A stretch of DNA of 26,304 nucleotides from a virus, in the IMG/VR virus record IMGVR_UViG_3300031841_005130, positions 1 through 26,304 of that record, one strand, 5' to 3'. Made by a program: the position numbers and the translations under genes. The notes under the pieces are model-generated. The model worked only from the letters and a program-made list of their open reading frames with translations. It was not told where the DNA came from and searched no databases. Shown here in pieces: positions 1 through 6,556 of this stretch. Position 1 is the stretch's first letter; each line of letters begins with the position of its first letter.

Positions 1-1
1 A

Positions 2-28
2 AAACGTGCAAAGGGGTCTGTAAGCTGA
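2..28 (+). CDS. C-terminal end of an upstream gene (partial)
   Basis: The second reading frame from the left edge is open and reads KRAKGSVS before a TGA at 26-28. That TGA shares its last base with the ATG at 28, the same TGATG coupling seen at 1405, 2549, 3966 and 4265. This makes it the likeliest end of the preceding gene, which in this kind of cluster could be a portal or head protein. Eight residues cannot identify it. The third frame also stops nearby (TAA at 21-23), so the assignment is tentative. Confidence 0.3.
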   Translation, partial: KRAKGSVS

Positions 29-612
29 TGTCCGTCGTAGCGTTCAAACCTTCTTTGGAGAAAGATATTTACGCTGAAATCATAGCGTGGTCGGAGCATA
101 CGTTACAGAAACCTAACCCATATTTCAACAACTTACCTACATGTCCTTACGCAAAAAAAGCTTGGGCAGAAGGGCGTGTAGCGGTTTTGTATAAGTACGA
201 AAGCAACTATCAATCTATTTATAGTACGGTATCGCAGTATGATGACACCTTTGATTTGGTTATTGTTGTCGATTTAGCTTACAAAAAAGACCCGGACGCT
301 TTTCATGATTACCTTGAACAGTTAAACGAGGCTATTTCGTTAGGTTTTTTTGTAGATCGTGATATGTGGCTTATGGGGTTCCATCCTTACGACGAAGAAA
401 GTGATTACTTGGACGAAACTACTTTTGAGCAGCTTGTTTCTGAAGAGTATGCTATGATTTTTATACAGAGACTATCGAAAGTGTACAAATCGTCAAAACA
501 ACTCAAAGCCTTGGGATATTACGAAGAGTATGCTAAAGATTATGATGTAGAAGCTATTTTTGCTCAAAGAGAAAAACTTTATAGGAGACTGATCGATGGC
601 GATGAAACCTAA
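28..612 (+). CDS. conserved phage protein of unknown function, 194 aa
   Basis: I do not recognise a named function. The protein is acidic and rich in Tyr and Asp, with a short conserved-looking stretch NPYFNNLPTCPYAKKAW at residues 30-46, whose Cys-Pro and Asn-Pro pairs look like a structural or binding site. A hydrophobic strand, FDLVIVVDLAY, follows at about residue 75, and the C-terminal half is helical with many charged residues. No signal peptide or membrane segment is visible. The ATG at 28 is preceded by AAGGGG at 11-16 and overlaps a probable upstream stop. The last 17 bases overlap the next small gene. Its position just ahead of the adaptor genes suggests a head or connector accessory protein, but that rests on context only. 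Confidence 0.75.
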   Translation: MSVVAFKPSLEKDIYAEIIAWSEHTLQKPNPYFNNLPTCPYAKKAWAEGRVAVLYKYESNYQSIYSTVSQYDDTFDLVIVVDLAYKKDPDAFHDYLEQLNEAISLGFFVDRDMWLMGFHPYDEESDYLDETTFEQLVSEEYAMIFIQRLSKVYKSSKQLKALGYYEEYAKDYDVEAIFAQREKLYRRLIDGDET

Positions 613-733
613 AAAGAAAATGCGCGGCGGGCCTGTGAAAAAGCTTCGCGGTGGCGGAATGGTGAAGAAAATGCGCGGCGGGGGCATGTTGAAAAAGATG
701 CGTTCTGGTGGTGCTGTTAAGAAAAAGAAGTAA
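596..733 (+). CDS. small Lys/Arg/Gly repeat protein, 45 aa
   Basis: A short open frame starts at ATG 596 behind AGGAG (582-586) inside the end of the preceding gene, and stops at TAA 731-733, three bases before the next ATG. It encodes about four copies of a nine-residue unit of the form M/L-R-G/S-G-G-x-V/L-K-K, for example LRGGGMVKK and MRGGGMLKK. Eighteen of its 45 residues are Lys or Arg and none are acidic. Such a strongly basic glycine-rich peptide could bind DNA or a negatively charged virion surface; this is inference. Good ribosome binding site, tight packing on both sides and clean repeat structure argue that it is a real gene. It shares GG-P/M-V elements with the larger proteins encoded at 14071 and 16697. 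Confidence 0.7.
   Translation: MAMKPKKKMRGGPVKKLRGGGMVKKMRGGGMLKKMRSGGAVKKKK
614..682 (+). repeat. 18-base direct repeat pair inside the small basic gene
   Basis: The sequence aagaaaatgcgcggcggg occurs exactly at 614-631 and again at 665-682, 51 bases apart. It encodes the KKMRGG core of the repeat peptide. Exact nucleotide identity suggests recent unit duplication. Confidence 0.75.
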
Positions 734-736
734 GCT

Positions 737-1405
737 ATGACAACTTCTGGAAGTAAAGATTTTGAGCTTGATGTAGCCGAATACATCGAAGAGGCTTTTG
801 AGCGTTGCGGCTTAGAAGTTCGCACGGGGTATGACTTAAAGACTGCAAAGCGTTCTATGAATCTTATGCTTGCAGAATGGGCAAATCGTGGCTTGAATCA
901 GTGGACCATAAAGCAGCGTACAATTACAGTGACTGAGGCAGATCGTGAATACGCTTTGGGGACCGACGTAATCGATGTTTTATCCGTGGTTGTTCGCCGT
1001 AGTGGTACAGATTATGCATTGGATCGGGTAAGCCGGGATTCGTATTTGTCGATTCCAAATAAAACGACAAAGGGTCGTCCGTCTCAATTTTTCTTGGATC
1101 GTCAGGTAACGCCTAATTTAAAACTTTGGCCCGCACCAGAAAACAGCACGGATGTTGTAGTTTATGATGCGCTCACTCGTATGGACGATGCGGACACTCA
1201 AACCAATACGCTTGATATGCCATTTCGTTTCTACCCCTGTCTAGCGGCCGGTTTGGCGTATTACATTGCGATGAAACGTGCACCTCAGCGCATACAGCTT
1301 TTGAAAGCTGTGTATGAAGAAGAATTTGAACGCGCTATGGCTGAAGATCGGGACCGAGCTTCGTTTAACGTAGTGCCTCAATACGAGTATTTTAGGACGA
1401 ACTGA
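737..1405 (+). CDS. head-tail adaptor-like protein (P22 gp4 / T7 gp11 type), 222 aa
   Basis: Probable connector protein that docks below the portal ring and starts the tail. The N-terminal helices (about residues 8-55: a helical stretch ending in LMLAEWANRGLNQW), the middle beta region with QRTITVTEADREYAL at 64-78, and a C-terminal helical part with PCLAAGLAYYIAMKRAP followed by a long charged helix match the layout I know for phage gateway/adaptor proteins of short-tailed phages. The ATG at 737 lies three bases after the previous stop; upstream sequence is purine rich but has no strong Shine-Dalgarno core. The gene ends in a TGATG overlap with its neighbour. Adaptor family membership is likely; the exact counterpart (P22 gp4, T7 gp11 or SU10-type adaptor) cannot be settled by eye. 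Confidence 0.65.
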   Translation: MTTSGSKDFELDVAEYIEEAFERCGLEVRTGYDLKTAKRSMNLMLAEWANRGLNQWTIKQRTITVTEADREYALGTDVIDVLSVVVRRSGTDYALDRVSRDSYLSIPNKTTKGRPSQFFLDRQVTPNLKLWPAPENSTDVVVYDALTRMDDADTQTNTLDMPFRFYPCLAAGLAYYIAMKRAPQRIQLLKAVYEEEFERAMAEDRDRASFNVVPQYEYFRTN

Positions 1406-1893
1406 TGTCAAAGTTTGCTACCGGTAAAAACTCATATGCAATCTCAGACCGATCCGGTTTCCGGTATCGGTACAAAGACATGCGTAAAGAGTGGAATGGT
1501 GCATTAGTCGGACGAGATGAGTACGAACCAAAACAGCCTCAACTTGGGCCGTTTCGTAAAGTTATTGACGCACAAGCCTTGTTGGATGCGCGGCCGGATA
1601 GAACAGAGCCTGCGTCGGAGGTTTTGCTGACCAATAACCCCTTTATATCGGGGGATAGCGGTAGTGGTGTCACGCAGGTGATCGAAAAGGGGCATGGCCG
1701 TGAAACTGGTGATCGGGTGCGTTTTGAAAACGCCGTTGGTTTTGATGGCTTAACTAAAACCCAAATAAATCAAAGTGCCGGCTACGTGATTACAGTTATA
1801 GATACGGAAAAGTACTCTATTACTTTGACAGATACCGCAAACACTGGCGGATTGCGCGGTGGTGGCAGTTTGTGTTCGGTAAGGGCGGTATAG
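1405..1893 (+). CDS. virion-associated protein with E1-FCCH-like beta domain, 162 aa
   Basis: The N-terminal half (SDRSGFRYRYKDMRKEWNG at residues 14-32, then EPKQPQLGPFRK at 41-52) is a pattern I associate with a conserved family of marine phage proteins found in the connector region. The C-terminal half, about residues 88-145, reads as a small beta barrel of the kind annotated as ubiquitin-activating enzyme E1 FCCH-like: a V-x-x-x-G-H-G opening, GDRVRFENA, GFDG, and GYVITVIDTEKYSIT. A similar module sits in the nozzle protein encoded at 11597. The FCCH name describes fold resemblance only and implies no ubiquitin chemistry. Start chosen at ATG 1405, with AGGA at 1394-1397, coupled to the previous stop. 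Confidence 0.65.
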   Translation: MSKFATGKNSYAISDRSGFRYRYKDMRKEWNGALVGRDEYEPKQPQLGPFRKVIDAQALLDARPDRTEPASEVLLTNNPFISGDSGSGVTQVIEKGHGRETGDRVRFENAVGFDGLTKTQINQSAGYVITVIDTEKYSITLTDTANTGGLRGGGSLCSVRAV

Positions 1894-1904
1894 TGGAGTT
1901 TTAA

Positions 1905-2549
1905 ATGAATTACGGTGAATTAAAACAAGCGATACAGGATTACACGGAAAACGACGAAAGCACCTTTGTTGCTAATATACCGTTATTCATAAGAATTGCG
2001 GAAGAGCGCATTTTAAAAGGTGTGCAGCTTAGTTTGTTTCAGAAAAATGCTACCGCCTCGTCTACGGCGAGTAATAAGTACTTAGCGTGTCCTACGGACT
2101 TTTTAGCTCCGATGTCTTTAAGTTTTGCCGGTACAAACGGCGATAAGTTTTTCTTGGAGTTTAAAGACGTCAGCTTCATACAAACGGTAACGCCCGATTC
2201 TACCACGGAAGGCTCGCCCCGTTATTATGCTCAATTTGACGTAGACAATTTTATTTTGTCTCCTACGCCTGATTCTGCGTTTACTGCCGAGCTACATTAT
2301 CTTTATCGCCCTGCGAGTATTACTGCGGGAGCCGATAGCGGAAGTACGTGGTTAAGTACAAATGCGGAATTAGCTTTGTTGTATGGTTGTTTGACTGAGG
2401 CGTATCTGTTTATGAAGGGTGAGCAGGATATGATGCAATTTTATACTCAACGTTTCCAAGAAGCCTTAGTCGGCTTGAAAATGTTGGGTGAGGCAAAAGA
2501 AACCACTGATCAGTACAGAACAGGTCAAATTATAAGGCAGAAACAGTGA
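1905..2549 (+). CDS. phage adaptor protein (SU10 adaptor-like), 214 aa
   Basis: The opening MNYGELKQAIQDYTEND, followed by FVANIPLFIRIAEERI, is the typical start of the phage adaptor family represented by the SU10 adaptor, which forms a ring between portal and nozzle. The rest fits as well: ASNKYLACPTDFLAPMSL (about residues 55-72) as strand region, PRYYAQFDVDNFILSPTP in the middle, ELHYLYRP, and helices STNAELALLYGCLTEAYLFM and TQRFQEALVGLKMLGEAK near the C-terminus. The ATG at 1905 follows GGAG at 1895-1898 with a six-base spacer, and the gene is eleven bases from its upstream neighbour. Together with the protein encoded at 737 this gives two adaptor-type proteins in one connector module. 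Confidence 0.7.
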   Translation: MNYGELKQAIQDYTENDESTFVANIPLFIRIAEERILKGVQLSLFQKNATASSTASNKYLACPTDFLAPMSLSFAGTNGDKFFLEFKDVSFIQTVTPDSTTEGSPRYYAQFDVDNFILSPTPDSAFTAELHYLYRPASITAGADSGSTWLSTNAELALLYGCLTEAYLFMKGEQDMMQFYTQRFQEALVGLKMLGEAKETTDQYRTGQIIRQKQ

Positions 2550-2845
2550 TGTTTAAGTTTGACCTAAATGTTCCGCAAAACGAAAAGATTATCGATGTAA
2601 AGACCACGGATAACCGAGGGTTTACTCCTGACGAGCTTGCAGAGCAGTGTGTGCAAAAAATTATATCGGTATCGGATGACGCACATCCGGGGTTGCGGGA
2701 TCAAGCTCGTGCGTTTTCAAAACACATAGAAAAGCTTGTTGCTTTTTATATGAGACAGGCTATTCGCAGTGACCGGACAACTGTGTATAATGCTTTAAAA
2801 GACGCCGGACACCCTGATCTAGCGGAGCTTATAAGGAGACTTTAA
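2549..2845 (+). CDS. conserved small helical phage protein, 98 aa
   Basis: Function unknown. The protein is almost entirely helical and charged. The stretch DDAHPGLRDQARAFSKHIEK (residues 44-63) and the C-terminal SDRTTVYNALKDAGHPDLAE (74-93) look like a family I have seen between adaptor and fibre genes in marine phages. I chose the ATG at 2549, which makes a TGATG overlap with the adaptor stop, rather than the GTG three bases earlier that would add one residue. The AAGGAG ribosome site of the next gene lies inside its last codons, so translation of the two genes is likely coupled. A chaperone or connector accessory role is possible, without direct evidence. Confidence 0.65.
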   Translation: MFKFDLNVPQNEKIIDVKTTDNRGFTPDELAEQCVQKIISVSDDAHPGLRDQARAFSKHIEKLVAFYMRQAIRSDRTTVYNALKDAGHPDLAELIRRL

Positions 2846-3280
2846 ATGGCTTTTACCGGAAACTTTATGTGTACTTCGTTCAAATCAGAGCTTTTGACGG
2901 GCACACATAACTTTACAAACAGCACTGGAGACACGTTCAAATTGGCTCTGTACGACAACAATGCGTCCTTTACGGCAGCAACGACAGCGTACACAGCCAC
3001 AAACGAAGTCTCCGGAACAGGTTATACCGCGGGCGGCGGAACACTTACAAATGTAACACCAACGTCAAGTGGCACGACAGCCTTTACGGACTTTGCCGAT
3101 TTGACCTTTTCAAGTGCAACCATTACGGCTCGTGGAGCGTTGATTTACAACGACACGGCTGCGGGCGACCCATCTGTTGTAGTCTTAGACTTTGGCTCAG
3201 ATAAATCTTCGTCTTCTGGAGACTTTCAAATTATCTTCCCGACGGCGGATGCAACGGATGCAATCATAAGGATTGCATAA
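2846..3280 (+). CDS. small beta-rich structural protein, 144 aa
   Basis: A Ser/Thr/Ala-rich beta protein with motifs I associate with phage structural proteins: [15 protein letters not shown] (residues 9-23), [30 protein letters not shown] (52-70), [13 protein letters not shown] (90-102) and [19 protein letters not shown]. The final residues, [12 protein letters not shown], form a closing strand. It has no cysteine pair, signal or membrane segment. The ATG at 2846 directly follows the previous TAA and has AAGGAG at 2833-2838. The location, first of four small beta proteins before the repeat and fibre genes, suggests a tail or capsid decoration component. The precise role is unknown. Confidence 0.65.
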   Translation: MAFTGNFMCTSFKSELLTGTHNFTNSTGDTFKLALYDNNASFTAATTAYTATNEVSGTGYTAGGGTLTNVTPTSSGTTAFTDFADLTFSSATITARGALIYNDTAAGDPSVVVLDFGSDKSSSSGDFQIIFPTADATDAIIRIA

Positions 3281-3618
3281 TGGTTACGTTGGCCAACAGA
3301 GTAAAAGTTGCGACTAGTACAACGGGTACTGGCACGATTACTTTGGGCACTGCGGAAACAGGTTATCAATCTTTTTCAGGGGGCGGCGTTAGCGACGGCG
3401 ATTCTGTAAGATACACTATCGAAGATGGTAATAATTGGGAAATTGGAGAGGGTGTTTACACTGCTTCTGGAACAACACTAACTCGCAGTGTTGATGAAAG
3501 TTCTAATAGTGGTTCCGCAATTAATTTGAGTGGAAGTGCAGTTGTGTTTTTAACAGCATCGTCGAAGGACATTGTTCAAAAGGCGGTAGCCGTGGCTTAC
3601 GCAAACATGTTGGGGTAA
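3280..3618 (+). CDS. small phage structural protein, 112 aa
   Basis: Beta-rich, Gly/Ser/Thr-rich protein. The central part, [20 protein letters not shown] (residues 39-58) followed by [12 protein letters not shown] and [15 protein letters not shown], resembles a short module that also occurs inside phage tail fibres, where an aromatic EDGN-x-WEIG-x-G-x-Y loop is conserved. Here it stands alone as a complete gene. The start ATG at 3280 overlaps the previous TAA (TAATG), with AAGGA at 3268-3272. A role as fibre-associated or virion decoration protein is inferred from this resemblance and from its neighbours. Confidence 0.6.
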   Translation: MVTLANRVKVATSTTGTGTITLGTAETGYQSFSGGGVSDGDSVRYTIEDGNNWEIGEGVYTASGTTLTRSVDESSNSGSAINLSGSAVVFLTASSKDIVQKAVAVAYANMLG

Positions 3619-3621
3619 TTT

Positions 3622-3966
3622 ATGGCTAATCCAAATTTACTAGAAATCACTAGCATAACCGGCGAATTAACAACTACAACGGTGGGCACGAGTGCTACAA
3701 TTATGTGTACTGCGCCTTCAAACGGCATTATTAAAATAGTTTCTTTGTATGTTGCAAATCAAAGCACAGCAACACATAGCTTTAACGTATATATTTTTTC
3801 CGGCGGTCATTACATAACAAGAAACTTAGATTTGCCTCCAGAAAGCTCCATACAGGTTATTTCGAAAGATGCCCCTGTTTATATAACAGAGGGTAAATCT
3901 CTGCGCTTATTTGCTAGTTCTGCCAGTGTAATTGATGCCGTATGCTCATATGAGGTAATGACCTGA
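3622..3966 (+). CDS. small beta-sandwich-like virion protein, 114 aa
   Basis: Function unknown. Hydrophobic strands alternate with short polar turns over the whole length, including IIKIVSLYVANQS, HSFNVYIFSGG and IQVISKDAPVYITEGKSLRL. The pattern of an N-terminal strand, an AN-x-S turn, then SKD-x-P-x-Y-x-x-EG-x-S-L resembles small structural proteins seen in marine and cyanobacterial phages. It lies three bases after the previous stop and overlaps the next gene by TGATG. Two cysteines are present (near residues 30 and 109), but no metal motif. Confidence 0.55.
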   Translation: MANPNLLEITSITGELTTTTVGTSATIMCTAPSNGIIKIVSLYVANQSTATHSFNVYIFSGGHYITRNLDLPPESSIQVISKDAPVYITEGKSLRLFASSASVIDAVCSYEVMT

Positions 3967-4265
3967 TGTCTCAAAGTATGGACTTTAATTTAACGACTTC
4001 AGAAACTGTAGTGTTTGACACTGACGCGGCAAGTGCCAAGGTCACGACTATTGTGGTTTCAAACGAGACGGATTCAACAGAGCTAGATTACACAATATCA
4101 TGGTCTGTTGGACCACAAGATTTGTGGAGCGGTACAGTAAAACCTGAAGATGCAACACCACTACTGAACGGGTTGTATTTCATGCAAGAATCCGGTGCTA
4201 AGATGACTGCCACCTCTTCGGGAGTGGGTCTGACTCTGCACGTTGTATATGAGGACCTTGATTGA
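3966..4265 (+). CDS. small beta-rich virion protein, 99 aa
   Basis: Unrecognised. It has the same general look as the preceding protein: an N-terminal strand ending in ETVVFDTDA, then TTIVVSNETDSTELDYTISW, and a C-terminal strand LTLHVVYEDLD. It is acidic and lacks cysteine. The pattern of a V-V-S-N turn after the second strand mirrors the YVAN turn of the neighbour upstream, so the two could be diverged copies of one fold; this is a weak visual impression. GAGG at 3952-3955 lies ten bases ahead of the ATG, which overlaps the previous stop. Confidence 0.55.
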   Translation: MSQSMDFNLTTSETVVFDTDAASAKVTTIVVSNETDSTELDYTISWSVGPQDLWSGTVKPEDATPLLNGLYFMQESGAKMTATSSGVGLTLHVVYEDLD

Positions 4266-5044
4266 TGTTTAAAGAAGAGTCCTATTTCAGAGGTATTCAA
4301 GGCCCGGCTTCAACAACCCTTGTGGAGCCGTCTATTTCGCAAGCCGGCGACACAAACAAAGGCGGTTTGCTAACTTTAAATTCTCAACTTATGAGAATAA
4401 AAAAAGGCACTGCGCCTATTCCACTAATAAGCACAACTTTTTACACTGCCAACTGGTCACATCCTGCAAATGTTGCTCAATCCTCTTGGATTTCTTCAGG
4501 TACAGTTACCGCCTCTGGTGCCCCTTCTGGGGGCAGCACGGGTCGTTGGGTGTGGTTGATAAGAGATGTTACAAATTGGTATTCAGACTTTCAGATGAAC
4601 ACTTTTTCGTTTAACTCTAGTTACACAGACCCTTCTAATACGGCCTCTGCGTTAAATGCAGCATTCGAAACGCATAATCATGATGCGGGATTTGATAATG
4701 TAGATACAGATACTCAGGCGGAAAGAGAATTAGCTTACACGAATAAAATAAATAACTTGGACTCTTTTCCATTCCGACAAGTTGTCACCGCTTCAACAAA
4801 TTCTGTGTGGGTTTCAGATGCTAATGGAACTCCAAGTAGTGGTACAGGTGCGTCTGACGGTACAAATGTTTATTATGTTTACTATGAAGCAAGTGGCAGC
4901 TTTACTGGCGGAAACAACAGCTTTTTGCGTACTGAAGAAATGACTTACACGGGGATACCGACAATAAGCTTTCGTTATATCGTTGTATCCTCTTCAACTT
5001 CCGCTGTGGGGCAAGTTTTGTTATATTGGGTTGTTGAGTCTTAA
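4265..5044 (+). CDS. unknown virion-type protein, 259 aa
   Basis: No family recognised. The N-terminal 45 residues (MFKEESYFRGIQG, then a Gln-Ala-Gly-Asp linker) precede a Ser/Thr/Gly-rich, aromatic-rich body with beta character, for example STGRWVWLIRDVTNWYSDF and a C-terminal SFRYIVVSSSTSAVGQVLL. A possible helix sits around NTASALNAAFETHNHDAGF. Composition matches that of tail fibre or adhesin domains. I chose ATG 4265, which gives a TGATG overlap, over the TTG one codon earlier. Its position between small beta proteins and the large repeat protein supports a structural role at the virion surface. Confidence 0.55.
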   Translation: MFKEESYFRGIQGPASTTLVEPSISQAGDTNKGGLLTLNSQLMRIKKGTAPIPLISTTFYTANWSHPANVAQSSWISSGTVTASGAPSGGSTGRWVWLIRDVTNWYSDFQMNTFSFNSSYTDPSNTASALNAAFETHNHDAGFDNVDTDTQAERELAYTNKINNLDSFPFRQVVTASTNSVWVSDANGTPSSGTGASDGTNVYYVYYEASGSFTGGNNSFLRTEEMTYTGIPTISFRYIVVSSSTSAVGQVLLYWVVES

Positions 5045-5048
5045 AAAC

Positions 5049-5056
5049 TAAGGAGG
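5049..5056 (+). promoter_or_regulatory. strong ribosome binding site
   Basis: TAAGGAGG is a full-length match to the anti-Shine-Dalgarno end of 16S rRNA and lies six bases before ATG 5063. It is the strongest such site in the window and suggests high expression of the repeat protein that follows. Confidence 0.7.
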
Positions 5057-5062
5057 AGTATA

Positions 5063-6547
5063 ATGCTTGGTTTTACACCTCTCGCAGGTGCTCCTCTCGC
5101 AGATACTGGTATAGCCGAAGGTGGTAACGTTGTAGTCAACGTTACGGGTGTTTCCGCCACAGGTGAGGTTGGTGGTTTAGTCGAACGCGTCAACGTTACG
5201 GGTGTTTCCGCCACAGGCGGTGTTGGTAATGTTTCTAACATAGCGGATGCAAACATAAACCCTACGGGTGTCGCGTCTGTAGGTAATGTTGGTAGCCTTA
5301 CCGTGTCCGAAGGCACGGGCGTAACCGTTACTTTCAGTGGCTTTGGTTTTGACGGTTGGGGAGAAGTAGGTTGGGGTCAATCTACGCCTCCGACGTCTGC
5401 CCTTATTGGCAGCACCAATGATGTATCCGTTACCACAATATCTAATGTTTATATTCAAGTGCCTCCTGCGGGATGGGGTCAAAACGCATGGGGCGACTTC
5501 GCGTGGTCTTCGTCTCCGGCACTCGACGCTATTTCGGGAAGTGTTGGCTCTGTAAACATTTCTGCAAACGCCATTGTTTCACTTACGGGCGTTTCCGCTA
5601 CGGCAAGTGTTGGCTCTACTAGTGTCGTGGGCACCGCCGAGGTTGACGTCACGGGTGTTGAGCAAACTGGCGCAGTAGGCTCCGTTACCGTTGAGGCGCA
5701 GGCGAATGTCCCTACTACGGGTATAAGTGCAACAACCAATGTAGGTACTGTAACGGTTGCGGCTGCGGCAAACGTGGATGCAACGGGTTCCGAGGGCACG
5801 AGCGCAGTAAACGGTGTCACGACAAGTGGTACAGCCGAGATTGACGTCACGGGTATTGCCGCGACAGGTGCCGTCGGAACTGTTTTAATCGCCGCAAATG
5901 CAAACGTCTCTGTTACGGGCATAGGCGTTGGTGCGGATGTAAATGGTGTTTCCGTTTCCACAGGGGTAAACGAATCCGTAACAGGCGTAGAAGCAACCGC
6001 CGAAGTTGGCAGTGTTTCTGTACGCGAAGGCATCATAGTTAACGTAAATGGTGTTTCTGCTACAGGTGGTGTTGGTAGCGTCACTATTGGCACTGGTGTT
6101 AACGTAACCTTGATTGGTGTCGCGGCGACAGGTTTCGTCGGCAGCGTAGACTTACCATTCTGGATTAACATCTCTCCAGACCCTGATTCTGACTACTCCG
6201 GCATCCTGCCGGGAGTAATACCTTCGTATACAGGTATATCCCCGGATCAATTAGCGGTTTATGCCTCGTTAAGTCCAAGTCCCGGCACTTCTTTCGCGGC
6301 CATTGTGCCGGCACAAGGCGCATCTTATTCTTCAATAGACCCGTCTCCGTTGACAAGTTACAGCACGGTAAGTCCAGTAAGTTCCGCGGTCTATTCTGAA
6401 ATAAGTGTAGGTCAGTCCGCAAGCTACAGCGAATTGAGTGACCTTTCTTCCGCAACTTATACAGAAGTTGCTCCAAGCGTCGGAACAAGCTATACTGACG
6501 AAGAACCCCTCTCTGAAGCTATTTGGACAGAAATAGAGGCAGCATAA
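5063..6547 (+). CDS. two-array repeat protein, probable virion surface protein, 494 aa
   Basis: The protein has two successive repeat arrays. From residue 25 to about 362 there are about twelve copies of a 22-residue beta unit with consensus V-x-V-T-G-V-x-A-T-G-x-V-G-x-V-x-V plus a short polar tail, for example VDVTGVEQTGAVGSVTVEAQ. An aromatic Gly-Trp insert splits the array near residues 90-160 (GFGFDGWGEVGWGQ and GWGQNAWGDFAW). From residue 371 to 491 there are exactly eleven units of 11 residues with an aromatic at position 8 and a hydrophobic at position 11, for example SPVSSAVYSEI. Both arrays look like extended beta-solenoid or fibre shafts. The gene has the best ribosome site in the window. 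I take it to be an abundant external virion protein such as a fibre, whisker or decoration; no enzymatic motif is visible. Confidence 0.7.
   Translation: MLGFTPLAGAPLADTGIAEGGNVVVNVTGVSATGEVGGLVERVNVTGVSATGGVGNVSNIADANINPTGVASVGNVGSLTVSEGTGVTVTFSGFGFDGWGEVGWGQSTPPTSALIGSTNDVSVTTISNVYIQVPPAGWGQNAWGDFAWSSSPALDAISGSVGSVNISANAIVSLTGVSATASVGSTSVVGTAEVDVTGVEQTGAVGSVTVEAQANVPTTGISATTNVGTVTVAAAANVDATGSEGTSAVNGVTTSGTAEIDVTGIAATGAVGTVLIAANANVSVTGIGVGADVNGVSVSTGVNESVTGVEATAEVGSVSVREGIIVNVNGVSATGGVGSVTIGTGVNVTLIGVAATGFVGSVDLPFWINISPDPDSDYSGILPGVIPSYTGISPDQLAVYASLSPSPGTSFAAIVPAQGASYSSIDPSPLTSYSTVSPVSSAVYSEISVGQSASYSELSDLSSATYTEVAPSVGTSYTDEEPLSEAIWTEIEAA
5135..6148 (+). repeat. array of about twelve 22-residue VTGVSATG repeats
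   Basis: In-frame units of 66 bases encode the V-T-G-V-x-A-T-G-x-V-G-x-V pattern. Three units lie before and nine after a Trp/Gly-rich interruption (roughly 5312-5575). Units are diverged at DNA level, though the first two share the run acgttacgggtgtttccgcc. Confidence 0.8.
6173..6535 (+). repeat. eleven perfect-period 11-residue repeats
   Basis: Eleven consecutive units of exactly 33 bases encode 11-residue repeats with no insertions. Position 8 is Tyr in nine units, Phe in one and Trp in the last; position 11 is Ile, Leu or Val except once (Glu). The array ends three codons before the stop. Confidence 0.85.
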
Positions 6548-6556
6548 GGAAATAAC

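Noticed and set aside
1-27. In-frame extension of the first gene to the left edge (KTCKGVCKL before the Met)
   Set aside because: The frame is open to the edge, so a longer protein cannot be excluded, but ATG 28 has a purine-rich site upstream and forms the TGATG overlap typical of this cluster.
493-825. Minus-strand open frame of 110 codons across the small basic gene
   Set aside because: It is the reverse of a low-complexity Lys/Gly repeat and overlaps three plus-strand genes with good starts; its predicted protein is a run of Phe/Pro-rich low complexity.
1405-1893. Ubiquitin-like conjugation enzyme suggested by the E1-FCCH resemblance
   Set aside because: There is no adenylation domain, catalytic Cys motif or ubiquitin-like partner; the resemblance is limited to a small beta module.
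5479-6171. Long minus-strand frame of 230 codons opposite the 494-residue protein
   Set aside because: It mirrors the 22-residue repeat array (Thr/Pro/Val-rich periodic product) and has no independent support; periodic coding DNA often leaves the opposite strand open.
5135-6535. Regular repeats as a possible CRISPR array
   Set aside because: Repeats are in frame, lack unique spacers of constant size, and preserve a protein pattern rather than a DNA repeat.
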